From Sanguinoderma infundibulare (Eukaryota; Basidiomycota; Agaricomycetes; Polyporales; Polyporaceae): 64,000 nucleotides of DNA. This document shows positions 54,034-64,000 of this stretch, one piece after another. Below the pieces are notes generated by a model. It saw only the letters and a list, made by a program, of their open reading frames with translations. It was not told the DNA's origin and did not search any database. The stretch spans positions 2,480,001-2,544,000 of the forward strand of contig JAVLRN010000001.1 of assembly GCA_032821775.1 (NCBI GenBank), given 5' to 3'. Numbering within the stretch: position 1 is the stretch's first letter; every line of letters begins with the position of its first letter. A program made the translations under genes and the position numbers.

Positions 54034-57000
54034 TCAGCCAAGGGACTTTTTACGTTTCTTCCCGGCCGTCGACGCAGGAGAGGCATCCGCTGGTGGTGGG
54101 CGACTTGGAGTGTGCGCGTGTCCATTGGGAGCAACACCGTTCGGTTTCGCCTTGGGCGTCGACTTCGGAGCTTGGTGCACGCCATTCAGACGTGGCGGTA
54201 TGCCGTCCGGTCTGTGCCCCTGCACCCCATTGATCGGCGGCGGCGGAAGTGGCGGCCTCAGCGAGGGAGCTGTTCGGACACCCACTCTGTAAGCATACGC
54301 ACACGCGGTACGAGCTGAAGCGAATAACGACGCACCCTTGATGGCGTGGTTCATGAACAGCTCCACGAACCCGTGCATTTCCTGCCGATCGACGACGCGA
54401 TCGAGCGGCGCGCTGCCCTTCACCGGCCGATCGTCATCTTCGTCTTCAGGCTCGTCCACGTCCATCTCGTCCTCGCCCTCCTGCTCTTCCGTCTTCTCTT
54501 CGGACCTCACGGCCAAGAAGCCGTCCATGACCGAGTCGAACAGGTACTCCAGGGGCGGTATGAGGTGTGCGGGAGCGTCGAAGATCTCGGAAACCTCCTT
54601 CCCGCTCCATACATGCGCAGCCCTTGGCACTGTGGACGATCCAGGAGCAATGCCGAGGTTCGCAAAGGCCGACGCGCCGAAGATGTCGTGGAACAGCGTG
54701 CGTTTGCCCGTGCCAGCGTCCTGGGTGATGCCTTGCGCCGAGGCGCCTTCCTCCTCGGGAAGCTGAACGTCATCTCCAAAAACGACGACACTCCACGCCT
54801 CGGTGATGCCTACCAACGTGAATCCAGAGGGGTCTGTGGGGAAGAAACCGGCAGAAGGAACGGAGACGGTGCTGCGGAGACGGAATGGCAACGTCCGAAC
54901 GGAGATGGGCACAGATGAGCCAGGTTGGAATACCAAAACCCGTGTGGACGATGCGGATCGGACGCGCTCGATAATGGCAAACCGCTCTTCCGTAGGGTGC
55001 ACAATCACCCTATCGATCGCTACAGGACTATGATGTCGCCATCGGACTTGAAGGAGCGCATGAGCATATAGACAGCGCGATCGAGATAGACGTACGTACG
55101 CGTTGGCGAGACCAGATCCCATAGCAGAACATTCTGTGATCCGTTTACTACCACATAACGCCCACTCGCTCCCAGGAATTGCACAGTCAAAAGGGACGGG
55201 CTATCTGGGCAGGTGAGCACCTGGCAGAGGGTATTCGAGTCGGGCTCGTAGATGGCTACATGGGAGCCCACTGACACGGCGAGCAACGAGCCGTCTGGCG
55301 ACCAAGAAACGTCGGAGGGTATCTCAGCACGAAAGCGCAGAGCTGAGCGAGCGACCCAAAACTCTGCGGACAGCCCATGAGCGTGGGTGGAATGACCAGA
55401 ACGACGTCCAAGGCGTACCTTCAACCCCCTCCGACTTCGTCTTCACTGAACGTATCCTCCACGTCTTGATGTTCCCGTCCCCACCCACGGTCGTAAGCAG
55501 CAGGTCATCTTGACTACGCACACCTGGCCTGAACGCGATGCCGGACACCCGACTCGGCCCGTGCGGACGGTCGACCCGAGTATTCAATATCCAAAATCCG
55601 GATTTACGGTCCCATTGCCAGATCTTCAGGTATACCTCAAGTCGAGGCGAGTCGTCGCCTTCTCGTGTGTCCACAGTCGCCATCCAATCTCCGGAGTCGG
55701 AGAGAACGATGCGTTCCACACGGGCAGGCTGTAACGGTTTGTCATCTCGTCTTGAAACACGATTTGACGGCGATATCTCGAGCTCCGAGATCAGTTTTGA
55801 AGATGAGGGTGAGAACGTTTGCAGGGACGATGGGTGAGAGGAAGGGAGGATCAATGTAGATGAGAGGGGATGGATGGCAAGCGGTATGAAGGTGGAGGTA
55901 GACGGTCGATCATGTGAGATTGCTGGGTCTATGCGACGTCAGGTAACCTCTCGGACGACATGCAGAGGCACAACTAACCTAGCTTGATCCGGGCTATTGA
56001 TCTTGATATTTTGAGGGATGATGCGCGAACGAAGACGAACGAGGCATCGGCGAGGCTCAGAAGGTACTCCTCCTCTCCACGGGTGCTAAGCAGCGCGATG
56101 TGCACGATGGGAGATCCAACGCGAGGCACAAACTCCTTTTTACCAGTGTGCAGCTGCCAGATGGCCAGCACGGCTTCCTCCCCGCCGCTGAGCAAGTACG
56201 CACCGTTGGCCGTAAACGCAAGCGAAGAGACGGCGTGAGCGTGCCAGTGCAGAGTAGTCGTCTGGGCAGTCTTCTCCACTCCAGCCGTCTTCACTGTAGA
56301 CGACTCGTTTAAGCAGTACCAGAGGCGTATGCAGCCGGTCGCATCCCCGGTGGCGAAATACTCCTCAGTGGGATGGAACGCTAAGCAGGTTAATCGCTCG
56401 GGCGAGACGAACTTGGTGAAGCCTGCCTTCACGTCGACCATTTGGCAGACATACGCCTTGTGACCGGCAGTAGCAACCAACCAAGCACCGCTCGGAGAGA
56501 CTGCAAGCCCGCTCGGAGACCTCGTCTTCCCCACACCGATGACCTCCGAGGAAAACTGGACGGCGGAACCGGCGCTCCCGGCCTTGGGCTGCAAGGAAAC
56601 TCGCAAAATCGCGGCGTTGTCCTCGGTCGGAACCCCGGCTGGTGAAACACGATGCTTGCTCAACGAGAGGATCCCTCGACGGAGGAAAACATACAAAACG
56701 ACGCACCTTTTGTCGTCTTCTTGGTCGGCCGAGCGGCGGCGACAAAAACGTACTCCCGGAGCTTCTCGTGCGCGGCCAGGTGAAAGATGGGTTGCGAAAT
56801 GCTGATCGTCTGGAGGAGCGATGCGTCGAGAAAGTCCCAGATGCGAATGTAGCCGTCAAGGGACCCGGTGATCAATTGAAACGGGTTGTGAGGGCTGAGG
56901 ATCGCCGCGGCGACGGTGTCCGAACGTCGTTGCGAGCTTCCCGCACCATTTGACACGCTGTCCGGAGGAGGCGTCAGGGTAGAGATGACCTCGCCAGTCG

Positions 57001-57314
57001 TAGCAGAGTGGATCTTCACAGAGGGTCCGGCCGCCGTGAAAAAGTAGCTGCACGGACGTGAGCGACCTCAGTACGAGTACGTGCATGCATACGTCCACCA
57101 CGCACCTCCCGTCCTTTGTGAAGATGGGCGGAAACCGACTTGCAGACGACTCCGCCAAGGATTTCCACGACCAAGCCTCTTCCTCAACCTCCTCGACCTC
57201 AGGCTCTTTTCCTTTCGCCTTTCTCCGCTTGCGCTTGTTCGGGTTTTGCACATCGGTGGTGAGGGCATCGTGAACGGGCTTTAGAGGAGAGGCATGGACG
57301 ACTGACGCAGTCAT
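54034..57314 (-). CDS. UTP17: U3 snoRNP protein UTP17 (NAN1/WDR75), WD40-repeat subunit of the SSU processome
   Basis: A nucleolar t-UTP component needed for 35S pre-rRNA transcription and early 18S processing. The start MTASVVHASPLKP is followed by the basic NKRKRRKAKGKEP; an in-frame ATG at 57344 would add ten residues. WD-type repeats follow: QLITGSLDGYIRIWDFLDAS, EYFATGDATGCIRLWYCL, AYLLSGGEEAVLAIWQLH, then WMATVDTREG and LYLKIWQWDR-like blades. Next are LLLTTVGGDGNIKTWRI and SLLAVSVGSHVAIYEPD, consistent with the two beta-propellers of WDR75. The C-terminal tail contains DIFGASAFANLG and an acidic EEQEGEDEMDVDEPEDEDDD run, and ends GKKRKKSLG, a basic nucleolar-type signal. The first intron joins FTKDG to YFFTAAGPSVKIHS. 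Several introns; not all were mapped. Confidence 0.83.
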
Positions 57315-57344
57315 GGCACGCGTCCGGTCGACAGCCACAGGCAT

Positions 57345-57826
57345 CGTCGGGCCCTGGTCAAGGTGGAGGCAGCCACTCGTCAGCCTCTCTTCTTCCCAAA
57401 AATTTGCCACGTGCTCGAATAGGCAATCGAGCCGCGCTACATGGGCGCTTCCACAGCACAGCAACTCCCGAGTCCACCAACGCGAACTCGAAATATTGGG
57501 TCGCAAATACTGCGAGTAAATGCATTGCGACGTGTCTAAACAAGGCTCGTTACAACAAAAGCAAGAATGGGGGTTGAGGGTAATCTGAAGGGTAAACGAG
57601 AATGATGCATGGGGCGAATGGAGAATGCATGTTCGATACAGTGGGGGATGAGCATGAGCAGGGTATCGATGTACATAAGTCATACTGGCCGTCGTAACCG
57701 TAGCAATAGTTCCAACAACAACAGAGAGACAGCACCGCTTATCATGACAACAAACGTAATGCGGTTCAACAGAGACAGGAAAGTGGAGTGCTAATACGTA
57801 CAATGTAAAGAGCGATGGTAATAATG
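57345..57826. other. Intergenic region upstream of UTP17
   Basis: It holds the UTP17 promoter and the 3' UTR of the zinc-cluster gene. No other gene recognised. Confidence 0.4.
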
Positions 57827-60800
57827 TTACCAGATTTGAGGAGCAGCCGGAAGATAGTCGGTGGGCAGAAGGAAGGCGTCGATGCCGTTTGCGGAGAACG
57901 ACGCACCGCCGAGGGTTTGATCCGAGAGCCAGACCGGCAGCTGCTCGTTCGAGGTCGTCTCGAACCCGCGCCAGATGTTCTCGATGTTCGGGGTGTACTG
58001 CTGCCCGTATTGCGGGGGCACGCCTATAGGCATGTGGCCCATGCCATCAGGCGTAGTCTGATAAGAGGGTTCAAACGTGGGTGATGTCGGAGGTTGCGAG
58101 GTTGCGGAGTGGCTGACGGCATCGGACGAGTATCCAGCAGCATCACTGTGGGAGCGGTTTCTCTGATCTCTCGGCATCGTGGGAGAGCGTGACGTCGAGA
58201 CTGACTGCCTCCTCTTCCTCACGAATCGCTTGAGCATCAACTGGAGCGTCAATGCATACCGCTTGCCAGGGACTGAGAACGATTGTCAGGATTAGTTGGA
58301 CGGCAATCCAAAGGAATTACGTACCTTCTGCCAAAAGTACTCCGAGTTGCTCCACGAGGGTCCTGATCTCATGGAGATTGCATTGGTCAGGGCTGCACGA
58401 GGGCATAAGCACAAAGGTCACGACGCGGGATGCAAGTCTAGAACTCACAAGAGCCGACAAAGCCGCAGCAAAAAGGAAGCCGAAAACGTTGCAGTCGCGT
58501 GAGTGTAATGAACCGCTACAGAACGTTCTATAAGTTTGAGGGTACTCGTGACGACGCCACAGAACACGAACCGTATTTCATGCCTTCCCTGTAGGCTGGC
58601 GAGTTCACGGTGATGTCGAGGATCTGTCTTCCGATCTGAATGGACCTCACGGCCAGGTCACGTTGAGCAGGAGGCATCTTTTGCATGTCCTCCGGCCCGT
58701 CGATGCCCCGTAGAGCCGTAGCGTTATGGAACAGCTCGGCGTGCAGGTGCTGGATCTGAAGGCTTTGCCGATAGAACGCTGAATCAAAGTTAGCATTCGA
58801 CCGAGACAAAAATAGCGGATGGAACTCACCGGCATCCTCATACTTTTGCGAGAAAGCTTGATCCCAGGTCGCGTACCAATTGCGGAACTCCATGTCGGCC
58901 TCGCGGAGGACGTTGAAGGTGATCTCGTCCACCGCGCGGTCAAATAAGGGCGACAGATTGTTGTGGACGCGCTCGCGGATCGCCATCAGCTCCACCGTGG
59001 ACACAAGCCGCATATCATCTTCGATGGCAAGCGGATGCTGTAGTAGAAGACGACATTGCCAGATACTTTCGTCGTCCTTGAGGATAGCAGGACGACCAGT
59101 GCCGTAAGACATCCTAGAACCAGTAAATATGAATATTCTCGCATGTTACCCAAGAATGGAACCGACGCACTGATGCTCAAAAAGGTACAAACAGAACCAT
59201 GTCCTGGAGGACACGACAAGCTGTCTGTCTTTACTTGACGTGGAACCCTTCCCGGCCTTCATTCGCTTCAGCAACTCGGGCCAGGCCTTGTGCATCGCTA
59301 ACGAAGATTCAACATGAGCGATACGACACATGTACCTGTAAGGCAGGCTTACAAAGCTCCATAGCCATGCGAACGGCGTGACCACCGCTCAACCAACCGT
59401 TGTCGGACCACCCAGACACCAGGACTGACAATGTCTCCATAAGCCAAGGTTCGCGCACTACAGAAATTTTTCTTACCCATTGCCTGCACGGCTTCCTGAC
59501 GTGTGACAGGTGAAAAGAGTGTTGCGCACGAGATGGCCTGCACCTCTTCCAAACATTTCAGGAAGATGTCGCTAGCATTGGCTAGAACTTCGCGGTCAGG
59601 ATATCCTGCTTGATGCATCGCTTGGTATGAAGACCTACCGCCGCCGTCCCGGACCTTGGCTGCAACCATACAAATAACATCGACTGCAAAAGGCGACCGC
59701 TCATGAAGAGCGTCGTACGTGTCCACGCTGGCGTCGAACACAGGCAGGAAAGTGGAACACCCATGGTAGAATCTGTTGCCACAGCAAGCAGCTAGTCAGC
59801 CCCGTTTGTCGTAAGCGGCATCCGGGATAACATCGGAAATACGCACATCCTGAACAGTTCGCGGGCTTCCGCTTCGGAGATGATCTTCTTCGTCACCACT
59901 GCGAATGCACGGCCATCATTAGGAACGTCCGCACAATTGAAAATATACAGTGCTTCGTCACCGTCAGGGAACGTCGTCGATCTGGGCGGCGCATGATTGA
60001 ACTTCCTCCGCTTTGCTGGTCGGGGCTGTCTCGGCTCGGGTGAGGTTGTCCTTGCGCGACTCGGAGCCTCACTTTCTCCGCCGTTCTCCTAAAAATCAAG
60101 CGATGTTACGGTGAGCGGGAGATCAGGAGAGCCGTTCTATTCCTGAGAACACACCTTGGCGGCCCGCTCGATGGCGACGTCGGCCAACCCTCGCAAGACT
60201 TCCCAAGGGGCAACCAAGCCCGAAGCTGGCAGCTCCCCGCCTTCTTCCTCCGCCTCTGAAGAATCAGCGCTAGTGACAGTGGAAGAAGGAGGAGCGGCTC
60301 GTTTTGTTCCCGCCGATGTGCCTTCTTGGGGGCGACTCCTCGCATCCGCAGCATTGTACCGCATGGAAGACACGTTGGTGGGTTGCGAACGCGGGGGACC
60401 CATCGAATCGATACTCGAGAAAGGAGGAAGACTGGGGCCATGAACTCCGGGGTGTGGGTGCCCCGGAGCGCCGTTGTTGTACATTGCTTGAGGATGGGAA
60501 TCGGGACCTGCAGGACGCGCATTCTGGGGCTGCGCATACATTGGGGGGTGACCTTCTCTGTGTGGCTGGCGCACCGCTGGGTTGACCATCGGATGAGCGG
60601 ACGGCATCGAACTGGTCACTACAGTTGGAAATCAGCGTAAGAGGAATCCGATAATATCATGAAGGAACGCACCTGTTGATGGTGTAGACACGGCGGGAGA
60701 TCCTAACGATTGCGCACCAGGTGAATGGTGCGCAAAAGGAGGAGGAGGGTAAGGCGAACGCGACGCTAAGGGGACGGTACCCCGCAAATGGGCAGCGATT

Positions 60801-61334
60801 TCCATGAGCGTCGCCTGAATGGTATTTTGTGAGGATCGAATATCGGCGACATGGGCTTCAAGACTCCGTATACGCCTGTGCGACGCGTTGGACACCAGTG
60901 GCTGAGGGGATTATGATGGAGGACTCACTCCAAGCCCGCTTCTCCAGTCAAACTTGCCTCCCTAGTCGGCTTCTCGAAAAGGCACTCCAAACCAGCGTGC
61001 CGACAACGCCTGCAAGGGGGATTCTCCGCCCCCTCGCACCTCATCTTCTGTTTACGACAGGCATTCTACGGTCCAACGGGTGAGCGCGCCGCGATCGCGG
61101 GCGGGGACAGCCAGAAAAGTGGAACTTACACAGGCACCTAGAATTATCGCGGTGAATACGGTCCGACTCAGCCTGGCGGAGTGATAGAAAAGGAGACTTA
61201 CGAGGCACCCTGTTCAACGTCCTCACCACTGGCTTCTGGTCGGGTTTCTGGCCCGACTTCGGGTCGCTGCCGTCCATATCCTCCTGCTTCTTGACGCCTA
61301 AATTCACGCTCGCGCTGCTGCCGCCCGGATCCAT
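57827..61334 (-). CDS. Zn2Cys6 fungal transcription factor
   Basis: The start MDPGGSSASVNLGVKKQEDM is a choice; an in-frame ATG at 61556 adds 74 residues. The zinc cluster is assembled from three exons: RTLNRVPR, an 8-nt exon (61130-61137) and the exon from 61065. It reads VPRACNACRKQKMRC, then EGAENPPCRRCRHAGLECLF, a standard Cx2Cx6Cx7Cx2Cx6C binuclear cluster. A dimerisation coil follows (IRSLEAHVADIRSSQNTIQA), then a proline-rich region. A fungal-specific regulatory domain has FDASVDTYDALHERSPFAVD, MCRIAHVESSLAMHKAWPEL, WFCLYLFEHQMSYGTGRPAI and LMAIRERVHNNLSPLFDRAV. This pattern resembles the LEU3/WAR1/PrtT group, but no target pathway can be named. The tail is disordered and ends PTDYLPAAPQIW. 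There are many short introns. Confidence 0.82.
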
Positions 61335-61556
61335 GGGTGAAGTTGGGATCGATGGTGGGATTGAGACGGGGGGCGGATGGAGGGACGCGCTCAGACGCGC
61401 GAGGGGAGTGTCGGAGGAGGAGGGCGGGACGGGGACGGAGACGGGGACGGGAGACGGGGCAGCTGGGAGTCGGAGGGAGAGGTCGATGGAGGCGAGGGGG
61501 GCAAACAAGGCCAACTTGCGGGGCGTGCCATGCGCTGAGTTGGGATAGCGGTCCAC

Positions 61557-62878
61557 GTTCCCTTCCCATTTTACCGCCCTTCTCAGTGGCCTTCATCTCC
61601 CACTCATCGCCCTCTTCCTGCCACCAAAACCGATCTGCTCGTGTTCCAGAACGAGCGGCATCTCTACATCGCTGGGAACGCACCGTCCGCTGGCCTATCG
61701 CACCCTCTTTCCGTCGCCCTCGAAACTCTCCGCACTCCTCAATCCTCGCGATCTGCGTTTCCCAGAACTCCAACTTTGCTCCTGCGCCCTGGTCCCAGAC
61801 GGCTCCCGCATGCCTCCTAGAAGGCGGTCGGCGTCCCCGTTTTCGTACCCAGAACTGGCCCATTTTCAAGAAGCGCGCCACGAGTCATCCTTCCTCCGGC
61901 TTCTCTGTCAGAATCTATCTTGGCTCCAGCCTGATCTCTGCCCAATATCACTAGCTCGCCTCAGCGCGAGCCTGAGAACTGTCCGGCATCGGTCGTGTAG
62001 ATAAACTCGGCCTTCACAGACCAGACGCCTCCTGTTCTCCCTCATACGCTGGACCCTGCTGGACGTCGACTGGTGCCTTGGGTTATGGGACTGTGCTTGC
62101 CGCTTTCTCAGCTGTGATGGCACGCAGCTGCGCCGAGGGGACGTTGGCGCCATCGTAGCTCTAGTTACGGTAATTGTCTTGGTCTATTCGCCGAGAGTCG
62201 GCTCATGTATGTCATCTACGACGCGTCAATGACACCCGTGCGGTCCCCCTCGCATCTGCGCACATCCATCTCGATTGGCCCATTAGCACGAACATGGCTC
62301 GGGCGGCGCATGGATCACCTTCTCTCGCTGCAAGCGGCGACCCCACCCATGGGCTGATATCGGAGGTATTACGCAGACTTTGCTGAGATCCATCTCATGA
62401 TTGATACGTCGTTCTGCCGGCCACTGCTGAGCCCGAGGTGAGCGGTGGATAAGGACGGAGAACGTGTTGTGCCTCGGAAATCGACGCCCTCCATCAGACT
62501 TGCTCGGAGGGGGTCGCATTCGACGTGGCCTGTCAGACATGCTTTGGGAGCAACATAACGGCTTTGACTGTGACGCGCTCTGCGGCCCAGTGCCCAGCTG
62601 AGGGTGAGCATGCGTTGTGCCACTTCGGCGCGGAGGCCTTTCTCCCGCCCGTTCCGGCCTACGGGCGCTCCGTCGGGTGCCTGGCGCGTCACGTCGCCGG
62701 CGTCTCACTGGCGTCTCCCGCGGAAGCAGAGCGCTTTGGGCAAGTGTGGGCACAGCTTGCTCGTACTCGTCCACGTAGCTACCGTACTCACCGCCAAATC
62801 CGACTACCACCTCGCTCTCTCCTATTTATCCGCCTCTTCCAACGTCGTCTGCTACCAACCAGCAGGGACAACACAACC
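61557..62878. other. Intergenic region, about 1.3 kb, between two divergent genes
   Basis: Upstream sequence of the zinc-cluster factor and of the REEP-like gene. Open frames (61337-61954 +, 62283-62810 -, 62525-62878 +) have no recognisable domain; most of 61.3-61.9 kb is antisense to the zinc-cluster leader. Confidence 0.4.
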
Positions 62879-63799
62879 ATGTTGATGTCGTTCATCTCCC
62901 ATGTTCTGAGGTATGTCCTCGTGTGATACGCTTATCCGCCCATTCACGTGTCCACACGCGCGCAGTGCATGGTTTGCCTTCCTCCTGCCCAGCTACGGCA
63001 CATGGAAGGCCCTCACCCACCGTCCTGTCTCTGAGCCGGACCTCGAGAGGTGGTGCATGTACTGGTCCGTCGTGGGGGCCTTCGTCGCAGTCGAGTACGT
63101 GACAGGCTTTGTCTTGAACTGGTAAGCTCGTGCCCCTCTTCGACCACCTCCGCATGCCCTCATTAATCAACTTTCCACGTACATCCAGGGTTCCTTTCTA
63201 CTGGGAGGCGCGCACTCTATTCTTGCTCTTCCTTTCCCTTCCCCAGACCCAGGTGCGTTAGCGTCGGAATAAGCTTTCGCATGTGGCGGTCCCCTAACGC
63301 GTGGTGGATACAGGGTTCTACCTGGGTGTACCAAACCTACTTCCACCCCTTCCTCACCAAGAACCAGGCCGACATCGACGCCAGCGTTGCCGCCGCGCAG
63401 ACCAACGCCCTCTCCTTCGTCCAGTCTCGCCTTCAGGTCTTCTGGCAGACCTTCTGGGATCTTGCCACCAAAAACCAGGCGCGTGCCGCTGCTGGCAACT
63501 CCGGTCCTAACCCTTCCATCCCTGGGCCCCAGCAGCCTGCGGGTGGGAACTACGCTGACGTCGCCCGCGGCTTGTGGGCCTCTTACGGCTCTTCTCTGAT
63601 CGGAGCGTTCCAGCAGGCTGCCCGTCCCGCTACTGGCGCGACTGGTGCTGCAGCTGCTCCCTACGACGTTGGGTCGTCCTCCGGTATCCAGGCCCACCAA
63701 AATGCCTTCTCGTCCCAGATGGCCAACAACTTCTCTCCGTCTTCGTCCGCTTCTAACAACCCGCCCCCCTTCCCTGAGCCTCAGGTCCCCGCTGCCTAA
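62879..63799 (+). CDS. TB2/DP1/HVA22 family ER-shaping protein (REEP/Yop1-like)
   Basis: Four exons, 62879-62910, 62966-63121, 63189-63252 and 63314-63799, give 245 residues. The start MLMSFISHVLSAWFAFLLPS runs straight into the reticulon-homology-type hairpins. PSYGTWKALTHRPVSEPDL and ERWCMYWSVVGAFVAVEYVT are followed by PFYWEARTLFLLFLSLPQTQ and STWVYQTYFHPFLTKNQADI. These are the family landmarks (PxYxSxKAL, WxxYWxVxAxxxxxE, PFYWExKxxFxxWLxLPxxxG, YxxxxxPxLxxxExxID). The long ER-hairpin protein bends tubular ER. The C-terminal 120 residues are low-complexity (ARAAAGNSGPNPSIPGPQQP onward) and disordered. The form is closer to REEP1-4/Yop1 than to REEP5/6 because of the extended tail; the subfamily is not certain. 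Confidence 0.85.
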
Positions 63800-64000
63800 A
63801 CTTATCTAGACTAGTTTACTTGCGTGGGTATTTTCTGCAGAACACGACTCGTGGACATTGTATATAAAACACGCTTGGACATTCGGATACTCGCACGTCG
63901 ATCCATCTTTCCCGTAGCGCTCTTTCGCAATGTAGTAGTCAATCAGTCAATACATTCCTCCGGTATGTAGTCGTTCCAACAAACAACAGAAAACAAGATC

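Overview
The window is nuclear DNA of a filamentous basidiomycete, very probably an Agaricomycete. The evidence is gene density (about 2.4 kb per gene on both strands), many GT-AG introns of about 45-85 nt, GC-rich codon use, and gene families typical of this group: F-box/LRR proteins, a DUF1741/ARMH3 protein, RSC9, homeodomain factors with a shared C-terminal LEWACAN motif, and a heparinase II/III-like protein. I see no transposon, CRISPR array, rRNA or tRNA. Polyporales is possible, but the order cannot be settled from the sequence alone.

Layout. 1-400: 3' end of a TMEM115-like Golgi protein. 0.7-4.1 kb: COG1, 12 exons, + strand. 5.0-6.6 kb: orphan seven-transmembrane protein, +. 7.0-7.4 kb: SEC61 gamma, -, head-to-head with a PPR-like mitochondrial protein (7.7-10.0 kb, +). 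10.2-13.8 kb: glycine decarboxylase P-protein GCV2, -. 14.6-17.2 kb: ARMH3/DUF1741 protein, -. 17.6-19.6 kb: RSC9, -. 20.1-21.2 kb: F-box protein, followed by a decayed paralogue (21.8-22.3 kb). 22.9-24.9 kb: acyltransferase-like protein, -. 26.1-26.4 kb: tiny secreted protein in a gene-poor stretch. 27.6-29.1 kb (-) and 30.0-31.9 kb (+): a divergent GDP-fucose transporter / O-fucosyltransferase-like pair. 32.2-36.9 kb: tandem FBXO21-like genes, the first with a frameshift. 37.3-38.6 kb (-): ketopantoate reductase, divergent from an aldo-keto/xylose reductase (38.9-40.5 kb, +). 40.8-43.4 kb: PB1-domain proline-rich protein. 45.3-47.1 kb: F-box/LRR protein. 47.5-53.6 kb: two homeodomain genes flanking a membrane-anchored heparinase II/III-like lyase. 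54.0-57.3 kb: UTP17/WDR75, -. 57.8-61.3 kb: Zn2Cys6 transcription factor, -. 62.9-63.8 kb: REEP/Yop1-like protein, +.

How genes may work together. Most neighbours look like ordinary housekeeping genes: Golgi tethering (COG1, TMEM115-like, ARMH3), ER translocation and shaping (SEC61G, REEP), ribosome biogenesis (UTP17) and one-carbon metabolism (GCV2). Three local associations stand out. One is the fucose-donor transporter next to a fucosyltransferase-like enzyme. Another is the duplicated homeodomain genes around a polysaccharide lyase. The third is the FBXO21-like tandem pair. Gene structure is also notable: reading frames require coding exons of 7, 8, 11, 13 and 15 nt and one GC-AG intron. 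All exon boundaries were read by eye from splice consensus, phase and protein continuity; none is supported here by transcript data.
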